Source: Histophilus somni
GTDB lineage: Bacteria > Pseudomonadota > Gammaproteobacteria > Enterobacterales > Pasteurellaceae
DNA length: 64,000 nucleotides
Assembly (NCBI RefSeq): GCF_014202395.1
Contig: NZ_JACHGQ010000005.1
Coordinates: forward strand, 77,950-141,949
Reading direction: 5' to 3'
Shown: positions 47,501 to 55,775 of the stretch, in pieces
How positions within the stretch are numbered: position 1 is the stretch's first letter
Layout of the letters: the number at the start of each line of letters is the position of its first letter
Notes under the pieces: generated by a model
Seen by the model: only the letters and a program-made list of their open reading frames with translations
Database searches by the model: none
What the model was told of the DNA's origin: nothing
Translations under genes and position numbers: made by a program

Positions 47501-47973
47501 TCTACGCCTTTATTCTGCTCCCAACTTATAATCCATTCCGGTCGATAAACTAAATATTGGTCAAATAACTCTGCTATTTTGCTGGCTAATTGGTAGTATC
47601 GCTGCTGACTTGATTGATAACTTTGCTGTAAATATTGACGCAATATGTAAAATTCCGGTTGATCTATATAATGCGGAATAATTTCCATTAATCGCCAAGT
47701 CATATTTTCTTTACTAAATTGAGAAGAAGCTGTGACTTGCGGTAAATTATCAACATATAATTGCCAAATAAAACTTGCAGGCATAGGAAAAGACAAATTT
47801 GCCGATATACCTTTTTTCTCTGCAATCTGCCACTGTATCCACTGTGCCATACCGCCACTTTGTACTAAAATAACTTCTTTTTGGAAAGGATCTGATAATG
47901 GCTGTTGATCCATTAAATGTAACAAAATATCTTTTTGCGTTTCCAATTGATTGGAATAATACAAAGTAAACAC
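44539..47973 (-). CDS. recC: Exodeoxyribonuclease V gamma chain RecC
   Basis: RecC is the Chi-recognition and clamp subunit of RecBCD. The 1144-residue protein begins with a GTG start at 47973 (AAGGA six bases upstream) and shows ILVQSGGMAQWIQWQIAEKKG, the inactive-helicase block HSCYSPIREVQALQDYLLHLF, LLGMNDGDYPRQ and RDDDRYLFLEALISAQQ. recB and recD are elsewhere. It starts 52 bp after comQ with no terminator between, so competence regulation could extend to it. Confidence 0.96.
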   Translation of the reverse strand: MFTLYYSNQLETQKDILLHLMDQQPLSDPFQKEVILVQSGGMAQWIQWQIAEKKGISANLSFPMPASFIWQLYVDNLPQVTASSQFSKENMTWRLMEIIPHYIDQPEFYILRQYLQQSYQSSQQRYYQLASKIAELFDQYLVYRPEWIISWEQNKGVEIIQQIQYYQKNLFVSESCFSQVEQHIVWQGILWRALVCSVQKETQKNVLHRAHLHLLFLKHIAGEKPKNLPTRIFVFGISALPKVHLDTLSALSQHCDVHLFFNNACREYWGDIIDQSHWQRLKVRERISWQDFQQPQNTQAWLSDAQIHTFEQNGFEQIYDEKLQVGNPLLSSWGKLGRDYLYLLTELEANEINAYVELSEKILLSQVQARILDLVPSKHKFLNLAENDRSLTFHSCYSPIREVQALQDYLLHLFNQAQDLTPKDVVVMVADIDKYAPYIQAVFSQGEHYIPYSIADSKLSENDPLVSAFLQLLNLKESLFSAEEVLTFLDHPVIRQSFNITLEDLAQIRHWVEHSGIRFGLEKYPQQSLQNYNAWQAGLERMLLGFAMREENGLWLDTLGFDDTYGLKGQLVGYLKDFITRLYQWHQFLQVDHVIEKWEEHLIELMSSFFVVDGMDIPQQYKTTFNYLIDTIQQLTELILDSSFQQEISAEVIYEVFVERLKDIPNSLKFLMGKVTFCTLLPMRSIPFKVVCLLGMNDGDYPRQQTPNSFDLMQYHRKKGDRFRRDDDRYLFLEALISAQQYFYVSYIGRSIIDDSEREPSVLVTQLLDYIAENINAQGDLRGQDILKKSLIQQHAMTAFSRENFTKRDRSFSKQWLVLANKKDSGNLANFLQPINDTEIVKEISLNDLIAFIQDPVRYFFEQKLRVFLRKTEQNIADTENFTLDNLELYQIKEELIYLSEQEWEDFFARMKIKGIMPQGAFAKIYQQKTKNEIITLKSLVTPYLDKISEQIPLDLHIETEYGKVRLIGSIDCLYHQKMHRVTWRASTIKTKDIIQTWIYHLVQTLAGEPNSQIEHYSLDSRLSFEKIEKSTALQQLQTYVEAYLLGQVSVLLMPMKNFDQYLQLLFTPKSNKWKEEKDIDLSACFELLSELGSGRKERNFYVKTDPYWQRILAQTKLDDSHILEINQRVIQWFDLMLMLKRVE

Positions 47974-48025
47974 AAATGTTCCTTATTCTTCTAATAACTT
48001 CATTTAGCATAGCTTTTCAAAATAA

Positions 48026-48343
48026 TTAATCAAGCAATAAATTTACTTGTTGATTTGCATAAGAAACTCGTACATTCTTACCTTCACAATTGATCTTAAA
48101 CTTATAACCATTTTGCTCGATATTATGCGGACAATGAAAATGCGGTTCTAGAAATAAGCGTTGATGTTGATTTTCAGCGATTTGCAAAGCTTGATAACGT
48201 AGATAAATATTTACCGCACTTTTTCTTTGATAACTAACCCATTGATTAACAAATAAAAATAATGTAGAAAATATCATCATTGTGACTAATAACGTGATCA
48301 AGCTGGTACCCCGTTGAGGAAATTTATAATGGTTGAAAATCAT
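48026..48343 (-). CDS. comQ: Competence pseudopilin ComQ-like
   Basis: The ATG at 48343 (MIFNHYKFPQRG) gives 105 residues and overlaps comP by 20 bases. A prepilin-like leader ends PQRG and is followed by TSLITLLVTMMIFSTLFLFV, a hydrophobic stem that lacks the usual Glu at +5. The C-terminal half has two cysteines about 20 residues apart. By position it matches HI0941 of H. influenzae (fourth gene of comNOPQ). A minor pseudopilin of the DNA uptake machine is inferred. Confidence 0.8.
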   Translation of the reverse strand: MIFNHYKFPQRGTSLITLLVTMMIFSTLFLFVNQWVSYQRKSAVNIYLRYQALQIAENQHQRLFLEPHFHCPHNIEQNGYKFKINCEGKNVRVSYANQQVNLLLD

Positions 48344-49004
48344 ACCAACTATTCTCCGCAAACTGCCAATAACTATATGATCGGATAAGATCGATGATTG
48401 TTTTTGAGCGATACACAATTTTAACTGCTGGTTCAATACTTAATTTCCCGCCGGTAATAACCGTTCCACTAATTTTACCTTTTCCTATTAACTTCAAATC
48501 CCCTTCAGCAATAACAACTGCATTAATATTACCTTGTATCTCCAATTCAGCTGATTTTTCCTCAACCCAATAGAGGTAATTTACTTTATCTCTCGGCAAA
48601 ATAGCAGGCGGTGAATGTAATTTATGTTGAAATAAGTCCAGTAACTCAAGATTTATATACTGACTTAGCCCTGCCTCATAAGTAGCTTTTTTCGGCCTTT
48701 TTTTAAACAAATATTTTCTTTCACACCATACAAATTGAGAAGTGCGGTCAATTTTTCGTCGACTTTCAAATTCGATCTTCAAACTTTTCAAATTATTATT
48801 CAGAGGCTGGTTTTCACAAAGTTTTTCTTTTTGAGAAATACTTTGTCTCTGTAATATAAGACTTTGTTCTAAATATATTTTCCGTTGAGAAACAATGGAT
48901 GAATGCAACGAAATCAAATCACCATCAAAAAAAAGTAAAATTAATAATACTGAGCTTAACAGCATTAATAGGGTGAGCGTTACAACTCCTTTTTGTATAT
49001 TCAT
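48324..49004 (-). CDS. comP: Competence pseudopilin ComP-like
   Basis: The 226-residue protein starts MNIQKG followed by a hydrophobic helix (VVTLTLLMLLSSVLLILLFF), like a prepilin with a short leader but with Thr at +5. The rest contains a beta-rich region with LEIQGNINAVVIAEGDLKLIG near residues 150-175. It corresponds by order to HI0940. A role in the type IV pilus/DNA uptake complex is inferred from operon position and the CRP-S promoter. Confidence 0.8.
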   Translation of the reverse strand: MNIQKGVVTLTLLMLLSSVLLILLFFDGDLISLHSSIVSQRKIYLEQSLILQRQSISQKEKLCENQPLNNNLKSLKIEFESRRKIDRTSQFVWCERKYLFKKRPKKATYEAGLSQYINLELLDLFQHKLHSPPAILPRDKVNYLYWVEEKSAELEIQGNINAVVIAEGDLKLIGKGKISGTVITGGKLSIEPAVKIVYRSKTIIDLIRSYSYWQFAENSWYDFQPL

Positions 49005-49006
49005 TT

Positions 49007-49720
49007 TTATCTCTTTTGATTAAGCAAAGGAATAATGGCTGAAGTCTCATATTCGACTTGTTTATTTCGCTTTAGATGCCCTTTTAGATAAACTTCCAAT
49101 CCATTGTAATCAGCAATCCAATGAAATTTTAATGCAGTTATGGCTATGTCATTTTCATCTAATAAATCGACCCACCCTCCGCTATTACATGCAGGTTGTT
49201 GTAAATAGCTTTGGCATTGTTTTTGATTACAATTCGCGCTAATTGAATTTTTATAAGTTAATCTTGTCTCTATCATTTGTTTATTTAAGCGATAACCAAA
49301 TAACTCTCGCTCAATTTCACGAGCTGTATTTTGTTTATTCCTTACACAAACATTATTACGATATGTCGTACCTACACAGCCGGTAGCATCAAGATCATAA
49401 ATAAAAAGAACGCAACTATTCGAAGGTTCATTATCAGCTTGAGCGACTACAATACTCTTTCCGCTTTTATCTTGTTCAAATAAATCGAAATTACTCCGAA
49501 CCAATTTATCACTAATAGCCCTAAATCCACTACGGCGAATATCCTTACCCAAAAGTTGGATAGTTCGTTGCAATTCTGATTGTAAATAGAGATGCAAAAG
49601 TATCTGTTTATTTTGTTGCTGACTATAACTATAAAATGCACTAACACTCATTAATAACATCATTGATAAGCTCAACGCTATCATTACACTTAATAAAGTT
49701 TGTCCACGATAAATAATCAA
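49007..49720 (-). CDS. comO: Competence pseudopilin ComO-like (PilW/PulJ type)
   Basis: The 237-residue protein has the leader MIIYRG, then QTLLSVMIALSLSMMLLMSV, a pilin-type stem with Ser at +5. The C-terminal part has several cysteines (CVLFIYDLDATGC, CVRNKQ, CNQKQCQSYLQQPAC) likely to form disulfides in the periplasm. It corresponds to HI0939. Two bases separate it from comP. Length and pattern fit PilW/PulJ-like minor pilins. Confidence 0.82.
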   Translation of the reverse strand: MIIYRGQTLLSVMIALSLSMMLLMSVSAFYSYSQQQNKQILLHLYLQSELQRTIQLLGKDIRRSGFRAISDKLVRSNFDLFEQDKSGKSIVVAQADNEPSNSCVLFIYDLDATGCVGTTYRNNVCVRNKQNTAREIERELFGYRLNKQMIETRLTYKNSISANCNQKQCQSYLQQPACNSGGWVDLLDENDIAITALKFHWIADYNGLEVYLKGHLKRNKQVEYETSAIIPLLNQKR

Positions 49721-49732
49721 TGTTCCCCCTTA

Positions 49733-50260
49733 CTAATGATCATTCACGCAAGCACTTAACGATTGGTAACCTTTAAGTTTTAAAGATCCTACATTAAAAA
49801 ACGAAAATACTGTTCTTTGCTGATCAGATTGCAATACAAAACAAGTCGTCGTACTTGTATTCCTTGTACCGTTTAATCTAGTCATTTCTCTAGGATAATA
49901 AACTTTGCTGATTAACATGGTTTTATCTGCAAAATAAGGATAATAAAATTTCATCGGAATATTTCTATTACAGCTGCGAGGATTTAAACAATCACATATA
50001 TCTGTGTTTTTTGGTTGTGCAACCAGACACCAACGCTTACTCACTAAATCACGATTAGCAATTAAAAACCAAATATCATTAGAATTTTCAACTCGAGCTT
50101 GTAACTCCCTTATGAAAATATAGAGTTTATTTTGCTCTTTTTCTAAAATCATTTTTGTATTTGCTGTTTGCCACATGGGAAAAGAAAATGTTACTGTCAT
50201 ACTGATAATCAGTAAAACAATCAATATTTCTAATAGAGTAAACCCCTTTAATGCTTTCAT
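49733..50260 (-). CDS. comN: Competence pseudopilin ComN-like (PulG/GspH type)
   Basis: The 175-residue protein has a classic prepilin peptidase site, MKALKG/FTLLEILIVLLIISM, with Glu at +5. The C-terminal domain carries cysteines in KRWCLVAQPKNTDICDCLNPRSC. It is the first gene of the pseudopilin operon (HI0938 position). A CRP-S site lies 64 bp upstream and an uptake signal lies between the two. Confidence 0.88.
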   Translation of the reverse strand: MKALKGFTLLEILIVLLIISMTVTFSFPMWQTANTKMILEKEQNKLYIFIRELQARVENSNDIWFLIANRDLVSKRWCLVAQPKNTDICDCLNPRSCNRNIPMKFYYPYFADKTMLISKVYYPREMTRLNGTRNTSTTTCFVLQSDQQRTVFSFFNVGSLKLKGYQSLSACVNDH

Positions 50261-50323
50261 TTTTTTCCTATTTTTGACCGCACTTTAACTCATCTGGAAA
50301 AATGGGTAAAAATAATTAAAAAA

Positions 50324-50345
50324 AATTACGATACAGATCGCAAAA
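50324..50345 (-). promoter_or_regulatory. CRP-S (Sxy-dependent) site for the comNOPQ operon
   Basis: On the minus strand TGCGA-TCTGTA-TCGTA. The left half is the Sxy-type TGCGATC core with C at position 6, flanked by TTT; the right half differs from TCGCA at one position. Spacing is that of CRP sites. The same class of site drives this operon in H. influenzae. Confidence 0.85.
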
Positions 50346-50468
50346 ATAGAATTTAGTAAAAAGAAAAGTGACTAATTTTAAGTATATGTCCTCTTAAGAG
50401 AAACAAACAGAAAAGACACGATAAATAAGAATAACCAATATTTTTATGAATGAATCTTTAAACATGAC

Positions 50469-50544
50469 TGGTGGGTCGTGAAGGATTCGAACCTTCGACC
50501 AACGGATTAAAAGTCCGCTGCTCTACCGACTGAGCTAACGACCC
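50469..50544 (-). tRNA. tRNA-Lys (anticodon TTT), copy 3 in transcription order
   Basis: The minus-strand sequence starts GGGTCGTTAGCTCAG, has the anticodon loop CTTTTAA and the T arm GGTTCGAATCC, and ends ACCCACCA. The 76 bases include the encoded CCA. The acceptor stem GGGTCGT/ACGACCC is fully paired. Confidence 0.98.
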
Positions 50545-50569
50545 ATAAATTGGGATATTACAAATAAAA

Positions 50570-50645
50570 TGGTGGGTCGTGAAGGATTCGAACCTTCGAC
50601 CAACGGATTAAAAGTCCGCTGCTCTACCGACTGAGCTAACGACCC
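50570..50645 (-). tRNA. tRNA-Lys (anticodon TTT), copy 2
   Basis: Identical to the other two copies over all 76 bases, including the CCA end. The 25-bp spacers on both sides are also identical. Confidence 0.98.
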
Positions 50646-50670
50646 ATAAATTGGGATATTACAAATAAAA

Positions 50671-50746
50671 TGGTGGGTCGTGAAGGATTCGAACCTTCGA
50701 CCAACGGATTAAAAGTCCGCTGCTCTACCGACTGAGCTAACGACCC
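50671..50746 (-). tRNA. tRNA-Lys (anticodon TTT), copy 1
   Basis: First copy in transcription order, lying downstream of pal and its terminator. Identical to the other two copies. The AT-rich stretch at about 50747-50820 probably holds its promoter. Confidence 0.98.
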
Positions 50747-50900
50747 TCATTGTTTGTAACGAGCGGATATATTACTGTTTTTATTTTAATAATCAATAAA
50801 ATTTTTTTATTTTTTGTTTATTTGAACGAATAGTCGGCAGAAAAGGGGCATTTAAAACAAATATACCCACTTAAATTCAAAATTTACCGAAAAAATGCAA

Positions 50901-50925
50901 TAAAAAACCGGGCATCATACCCGGC
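50901..50925 (-). terminator. Terminator after pal
   Basis: On the minus strand GCCGGG-TATGAT-GCCCGG followed by TTTTTTA, nine bases after the pal stop. It ends the tol-pal operon before the tRNA genes. Confidence 0.92.
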
Positions 50926-50933
50926 TTAAGAAA

Positions 50934-51389
50934 TTAGTATGCTAATACAGCACGACGGTTCTTAGAATATGCAGCTTCATTATGACCTAACTCTGCCGGT
51001 TTCTCTTCACCATAAGAAAGGGTTGAAAGTTGACTAGCTTGAACACCCTTATTTAATAAAAAGTTTTTTACTGCATCAGCACGACGTAAACCTAATGCCA
51101 TGTTATACTCCGGAGTACCACGTTCATCAGCATGACCTTCAACAAGAACTTTAGAAGCTGGTGTTGACTTTAAGTATGCTGAGTGTGCATCTAAGATTTG
51201 AGCGTATTCGCCCTGCACATCATAACTATCAAATTCAAAATACACTGTATTATAACGTTGTTGTAAGTCAGTTACAGAATAACCGCCAAACATTTGAGCA
51301 TTTGTTTTAGATGAGTTATCAGATGAGCTACAAGCTGCCAATACTGCCACTGAACCCGCTACTACTAATAATTTTGCAAAGTTTTTCAT
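50934..51389 (-). CDS. pal: Peptidoglycan-associated lipoprotein Pal
   Basis: Pal tethers the outer membrane to peptidoglycan and works with TolB. The 151-residue precursor has a signal peptide ending in the lipobox LAAC (Cys 20), then an OmpA-like domain with [36 protein letters not shown] and [24 protein letters not shown]. The H. influenzae homologue is the P6 antigen. It is 9 bp after tolB and is the last gene of the operon. Confidence 0.98.
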   Translation of the reverse strand: MKNFAKLLVVAGSVAVLAACSSSDNSSKTNAQMFGGYSVTDLQQRYNTVYFEFDSYDVQGEYAQILDAHSAYLKSTPASKVLVEGHADERGTPEYNMALGLRRADAVKNFLLNKGVQASQLSTLSYGEEKPAELGHNEAAYSKNRRAVLAY

Positions 51390-51398
51390 TAACCTCTC

Positions 51399-52703
51399 CT
51401 AGTTTTTATTTAAATATGGTGACCAAGCTGGAAATTTAATCTGACCGTCACTACTTGGTAGACGTGCTTTAAAACGACCGTCAGCGGAAACCAATTGTAG
51501 CACCTTTCCTAGACCTTGTGTAGAACTATAAATAATCATAATTCCATTGGGTGAAATACTTGGGCTTTCATCTAAGAAAGTAGAGCTTAACATTTCCGTC
51601 ACACCTGTCGCCAAATCTTTTTTAACAATATTATCGGCATAAATCATCACTAATATACTACCATCTGCAGAGATTTTTCCACTATACCCCCGACCAGCAG
51701 AAACTAATGATATACCATTACCAAATACATCCATCTGATAAATTTGAGGTCCGCCGTCTCTGTCCGAAGTAAAAATTATAGATTGCCCATCCGGTGACCA
51801 AGAAGGTTCCGTGTTGTTGCCTGCACCGCTAGTTAACTGAGAGATAGTCCCGCTTCCTAAATTCATGACATAAATATTTAATACGCCATCTTTTGATGAA
51901 GCAAATGCCAATTTTGAACCATCAGGAGAAAATGCCGGAGCTCCATTATGCCCAGGGAATGCAGCAATAACCCGACGAGCTCCAGACTGTAAATCATGTA
52001 CAATTAATTGAGATTTACGATTTTCAAAAGATACATAAGCCAATTTACTACCATCAGGCGACCAAGCGGGAGACATCAATGGTTGCGAACTACTATAAAC
52101 AATAAATTGATTATGTCCATCATAATCTGCAACACGAACTTGATAAGGTTTTGAGCCACCGTTCTTTTGTACAACGTATGCAATTTTAGTTCTAAATGCA
52201 CCACGAATTGCAGTCAGCTTTTCAAAAACTTCATCACTGATGGTATGAGCACCTAAACGAATAGCATTTTTCGGTACAGCGTACTGGTTTTGACTTAGTA
52301 CCTCTCCCGCATTTCCTGAAGCACCGATAGTGTCTACTAATTGATATGCGATACTATATCCTTTTTCATTTGGTGTAACTTGTCCAACAACTACTGCATC
52401 AATGCCTAAAGAAGACCAAACATCGGAAATTACCTCACTTGCTGATGTCGGTTTTTGAGGCATTTTACTGACTGCAATAGGATTAAATTTACCACTATTG
52501 CGTAAATCTGCAGAAATGATATCAGCTACATCTATCGGCATAGAGTCACTACCATTCCATTTAAATGGAATTATCGCAATAGGCCGAGCACTATCAACCC
52601 CTTCATCAATGACAATTCTTACCTCACTTTCAGCTTGTACGGTTTGTATGAACAAACTAAAAAGTACTATGAATAATGTAGTTAAATATGCAGAAAATTT
52701 CAT
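51399..52703 (-). CDS. tolB: Tol-Pal periplasmic protein TolB
   Basis: TolB is the periplasmic partner of Pal and TolA. The 434-residue precursor has a signal peptide (to QAES, about residue 26), an N-terminal alpha/beta domain and a six-bladed beta-propeller seen as repeats of [30 protein letters not shown] and [15 protein letters not shown]. It is the fifth gene of ybgC-tolQRAB-pal. Confidence 0.97.
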   Translation of the reverse strand: MKFSAYLTTLFIVLFSLFIQTVQAESEVRIVIDEGVDSARPIAIIPFKWNGSDSMPIDVADIISADLRNSGKFNPIAVSKMPQKPTSASEVISDVWSSLGIDAVVVGQVTPNEKGYSIAYQLVDTIGASGNAGEVLSQNQYAVPKNAIRLGAHTISDEVFEKLTAIRGAFRTKIAYVVQKNGGSKPYQVRVADYDGHNQFIVYSSSQPLMSPAWSPDGSKLAYVSFENRKSQLIVHDLQSGARRVIAAFPGHNGAPAFSPDGSKLAFASSKDGVLNIYVMNLGSGTISQLTSGAGNNTEPSWSPDGQSIIFTSDRDGGPQIYQMDVFGNGISLVSAGRGYSGKISADGSILVMIYADNIVKKDLATGVTEMLSSTFLDESPSISPNGIMIIYSSTQGLGKVLQLVSADGRFKARLPSSDGQIKFPAWSPYLNKN

Positions 52704-52730
52704 ATAAATTTTACCTTTTAGTTTCTTTAA

Positions 52731-53786
52731 TTATTTCAATCTAAATTCGAGTGGGAATTTCTTATATTTTCTATAAATCTCATCAGTTGGTGCCTCCGGT
52801 ACCTTTTTCGTTCTAGATACCGCTGATAACCCCGCAGTACAAATATCATCTGAGCCAGATAATTTTCTAAAGTTAGTGATCGTTCCATCTCTTGCTAATT
52901 CAACCTCAATAACACAAACTTTATTAGCAAACCTAGGTTCTTTTAGAAAGCGACGCTGAATTTCTCTCTTAATTTGAGCGGCATATTGCTCTCCAGTTCT
53001 TCCGCCTTTGCCGTTTTCAAAACCAGTCCCCACTCCTTGAGAACCTTTCATCGTCATATTTCCACCATTTTTGCTACTTCCTGCAATATCACCTCCATTG
53101 AAAAAATCATCTAACGCCGCTTGTTCCGCTTTGCGTTGAGCTAATTCCGCTTTTGCTTTAGCTGCTTTTTCCGCTTTTATTTTTGCTTCCTTAAGTGCCT
53201 TTTGTTTGGCTAATCTATCCGCTTTCTCTTTTGCTAACTTCTCTGCTCTCTCTTTCGCTAACTTCTCTGCTTTTTGTTTTTCCTCAGCGTCTCTAACCTT
53301 TTTCTCTTCTTCAATTTTTTTTGCCAATGCCTGTAAACGCATTTCTTCAGCCTCTGCTTTCAACTTTGCAACAGTCTCTTTCTTGGCATTATCTTCTTCC
53401 AATTGCTTTGCTAAACGCTCTTGCTGAATTTTTTCTTCTTTTATTTTTTGCTCTGCAAGTCTTTTCTGTACATCTTCATCTTCTCTTATTTTTTCTTCAA
53501 ATACATCAACATTCTCCATTAACTCGTCTTCTTGCGTTGCTTCAACAAAGGTTTCTTGTTTATCCGGATTGCTTTTTTTCTTTTCCTGTAAACGTCCCCA
53601 CTCTTTTGCAATAGTTCCCGTATCAACCATAACAGCAGACATTACTTCACCATCACCTTCTCCACCTCCCATGATTTCAACATTATTATAGTTAGATCCT
53701 AATACCAGCAAACTTAATAACAAAATATGCAGAAAAATTGATAGCAGAATGGCACCAAGCTCATTTTTTTGTCGATGATTACACAC
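52731..53786 (-). CDS. tolA: Cell envelope protein TolA
   Basis: TolA spans the envelope and links TolQR to TolB-Pal. The 351-residue form uses a GTG start at 53786; no in-frame ATG precedes the membrane segment (GAILLSIFLHILLLSLLVLG). VEIMGGGEG follows. Residues about 70-220 are a long Lys/Ala/Glu helix, and the C-terminal domain (about 255-351) includes IKREIQRRFLKEPRF and a Cys pair (KVCVIEV and DDICTAG). Confidence 0.95.
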   Translation of the reverse strand: MCNHRQKNELGAILLSIFLHILLLSLLVLGSNYNNVEIMGGGEGDGEVMSAVMVDTGTIAKEWGRLQEKKKSNPDKQETFVEATQEDELMENVDVFEEKIREDEDVQKRLAEQKIKEEKIQQERLAKQLEEDNAKKETVAKLKAEAEEMRLQALAKKIEEEKKVRDAEEKQKAEKLAKERAEKLAKEKADRLAKQKALKEAKIKAEKAAKAKAELAQRKAEQAALDDFFNGGDIAGSSKNGGNMTMKGSQGVGTGFENGKGGRTGEQYAAQIKREIQRRFLKEPRFANKVCVIEVELARDGTITNFRKLSGSDDICTAGLSAVSRTKKVPEAPTDEIYRKYKKFPLEFRLK

Positions 53787-53804
53787 TGTGTTACCTACTT
53801 ATAT

Positions 53805-54227
53805 TTAAAGAGGATTAGTCATCAATCCAACAGATTTTATTCCCGCAACATGAAGTAAATTCAAAGCTTTGATTACCTCCTCATACGGAACATCTTTAGC
53901 CCCTCCAACCAAAAATAACGTATTATTATCTTTGTCAAATTCTTGCTTAGAAAGTTGAGTTACTAATTCTTCTGTTATCCCCTCAGTTCGCTCTCCACCA
54001 ATGGAAAGTGCATACTGTCCAATACCTGAAACCTCCAAAATAACAGGCGTTTTATCTTCTTTAGATACATTTTGGCTTTCTACAGCTTCGGGAAGTTCAA
54101 CTTGAACACTCTGACTAATAATCGGTGCTGTTGCCATAAAAATGAGCAATAAAACCAATAAGACATCCAAAAAAGGAATAATATTAATTTCTGACTTAAT
54201 ATCTCGACGTTTTCGACGATAAGACAT
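53805..54227 (-). CDS. tolR: Tol system subunit TolR
   Basis: The 140-residue ExbD-like protein has one membrane helix with the key aspartate (INIIPFLDVLLVLLLIFMAT, Asp about 21) and a periplasmic domain ending GIKSVGLMTNP. With TolQ it forms the proton-driven motor that energises TolA. It is 18 bp before tolA. Confidence 0.96.
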   Translation of the reverse strand: MSYRRKRRDIKSEINIIPFLDVLLVLLLIFMATAPIISQSVQVELPEAVESQNVSKEDKTPVILEVSGIGQYALSIGGERTEGITEELVTQLSKQEFDKDNNTLFLVGGAKDVPYEEVIKALNLLHVAGIKSVGLMTNPL

Positions 54228-54294
54228 AGATAGCCTCTAAACTTATGAAAAAAGAACCGCACTTTATCCGTCAGTACGGAGAATTTTGATACAT

Positions 54295-54978
54295 TTAATG
54301 ATTTTTACCAAATGCTTGACGATGTAAAATTGTCGTAAATTCATCAATGAAGTTAGCATAATTTTGCTCTAATTTATTCACACGTAGACTTAAACGATTG
54401 TAAGCCATTACAGCTGGAATAGCAGCAAATAAACCAATAGCCGTTGCAATTAAAGCCTCAGCAATCCCCGGGGCAACCATCTGTAATGTTGCTTGTTTGG
54501 CACCACTTAATGCCATAAAAGCATGCATAATTCCCCATACTGTACCAAATAAGCCGATATATGGACTAATAGACGCAACAGTTGCCAAAAACGGAACTCG
54601 TGTTTCCAAATCTTCCACTTCACGATTCATTGCTAAATTCATTGCTCTAGAACTGCCTTGAATAATGGCTTCAGGGGCATCCGGATTAGCTTGTTTCAGA
54701 CGATTAAACTCCTTAAATCCAACATAAAAAATTCGCTCACTGCTGTTTAGACCATTACGACGATTAGAAAGTCCATCATATAATTTATACAAATCTTCTC
54801 CAGACCAAAAACGTTCTTCAAAAAGTGTACTGTCCTTTAATGCTCGAGTTAAAATGCGACTACGTTGGATAATAATCGCCCACGATATAATCGAAAAAGA
54901 TATTAATATGACAATGACAATTTGTACAACAATACTAGCCTTTAAAAATAATTCTAAAAAATCTAATTCAGCGGTCAT
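54295..54978 (-). CDS. tolQ: Tol system subunit TolQ
   Basis: The 227-residue ExbB-like inner-membrane protein has three membrane helices (about 14-36, 130-155 and 165-190), with [23 protein letters not shown] and [20 protein letters not shown]. It forms the proton channel with TolR. Its start overlaps the ybgC stop by four bases. A gap of 67 bp, containing an uptake signal, precedes tolR. Confidence 0.97.
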   Translation of the reverse strand: MTAELDFLELFLKASIVVQIVIVILISFSIISWAIIIQRSRILTRALKDSTLFEERFWSGEDLYKLYDGLSNRRNGLNSSERIFYVGFKEFNRLKQANPDAPEAIIQGSSRAMNLAMNREVEDLETRVPFLATVASISPYIGLFGTVWGIMHAFMALSGAKQATLQMVAPGIAEALIATAIGLFAAIPAVMAYNRLSLRVNKLEQNYANFIDEFTTILHRQAFGKNH

Positions 54979-55400
54979 GACATAACTCCGAAAATGTTAT
55001 CATTTAGTTTAATTTCTGCTTTTATTTCTTGAGGTATAGCCACAGGTCTCATTTTCACAAGATCCACTGACGCAACTTTCACCACAGCTTGTGAAATGAT
55101 CTCATCATCTCGTTTCAATATTTGTGAAAAAACTATACTTGCTCCCTTGATAGCTACAACATAAGTTTCCACAATTAATAGGTCATCTAATTTTGCAGGA
55201 ACGCAGTAGTCAATCCGTATTGACTTCACAACAAAAGCAACTTTTCGCTCATTTAATAGATTTTGCTGAGAAAAATTCAACGTTCGCAAGTATTCTGTTC
55301 TCGCCCGTTCAAAAAAATGGAGATAACGGGCATGATAAACAACACCTCCGGCATCGGTATCTTCGTAATACACACGAACAGGCAATTTAAAAACAGGCAT
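54975..55400 (-). CDS. ybgC: Tol-Pal-associated acyl-CoA thioesterase YbgC
   Basis: A hotdog-fold thioesterase that heads the tol-pal operon. The ATG at 55400 ([20 protein letters not shown]), with GGGAGAG upstream, gives 141 residues; the open frame further up to 55457 is not used. The active-site aspartate lies in [17 protein letters not shown]. Relatives hydrolyse short acyl-CoA or acyl-ACP and associate with the Tol proteins at the inner membrane. Confidence 0.93.
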   Translation of the reverse strand: MPVFKLPVRVYYEDTDAGGVVYHARYLHFFERARTEYLRTLNFSQQNLLNERKVAFVVKSIRIDYCVPAKLDDLLIVETYVVAIKGASIVFSQILKRDDEIISQAVVKVASVDLVKMRPVAIPQEIKAEIKLNDNIFGVMS

Positions 55401-55606
55401 ATTACTCTCCCTCACAAAGTCTTTTATTTTCTCATTTCTATATGAAAAATGAACCAAGTATTCTAGATTCAGTCAAATATATTAGCAAGAATAAATACAA
55501 TGAAAAGAAAAATATTTTTTTAGACTATACATCGCACCTTAAAATAAACCCTGTGCTTAGTTAAAAAATACTTTTACTTTTGATCATGAAAAATTTACAC
55601 AAAAGA

Positions 55607-55642
55607 AAAAATAAAAGGGCTCTTTAGAAGCCCTTATTTTTC
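55607..55642 (-). terminator. Terminator after cydX
   Basis: AAGGGCT and AGCCCTT form a 7-bp stem with a 7-base loop, followed on the minus strand by TTTATTTTTT. It closes the cydABX operon. Confidence 0.85.
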
Positions 55643-55661
55643 AGTCAATAAAGAAAAATCC

Positions 55662-55760
55662 TTATTCGTCAAGTTTACCCGTTTTCTCAAGACTGATAGT
55701 AATGATTGCACTTAGCATAACAGCGAACAAAACACCCACTACCCATAACACATAAAACAT
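55662..55760 (-). CDS. cydX: Cytochrome bd oxidase small subunit CydX
   Basis: A 32-residue single-pass membrane peptide, MFYVLWVVGVLFAVMLSA then IITISLEKTGKLDE. CydX proteins start with an aromatic-rich MxYxxW motif, cross the membrane once, carry a Glu after the helix, and stabilise the haems of CydAB. It lies 15 bp after cydB with a strong ribosome site (AAGGAG) and before a terminator. No ybgE-like gene follows. Confidence 0.93.
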   Translation of the reverse strand: MFYVLWVVGVLFAVMLSAIITISLEKTGKLDE

Positions 55761-55775
55761 AATCTTATCTCCTTA

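Noticed and set aside
50469-50746. Regular 101-bp repeats resembling a CRISPR array
   Set aside because: The repeated unit is a complete 76-base tRNA-Lys gene, and the 25-bp spacers are identical to one another, unlike CRISPR spacers.
55401-55606. A hidden gene (such as ybgE) between cydX and ybgC
   Set aside because: No frame with a start, ribosome site and hydrophobic pattern was found. The region is AT-rich and probably holds the ybgC promoter.
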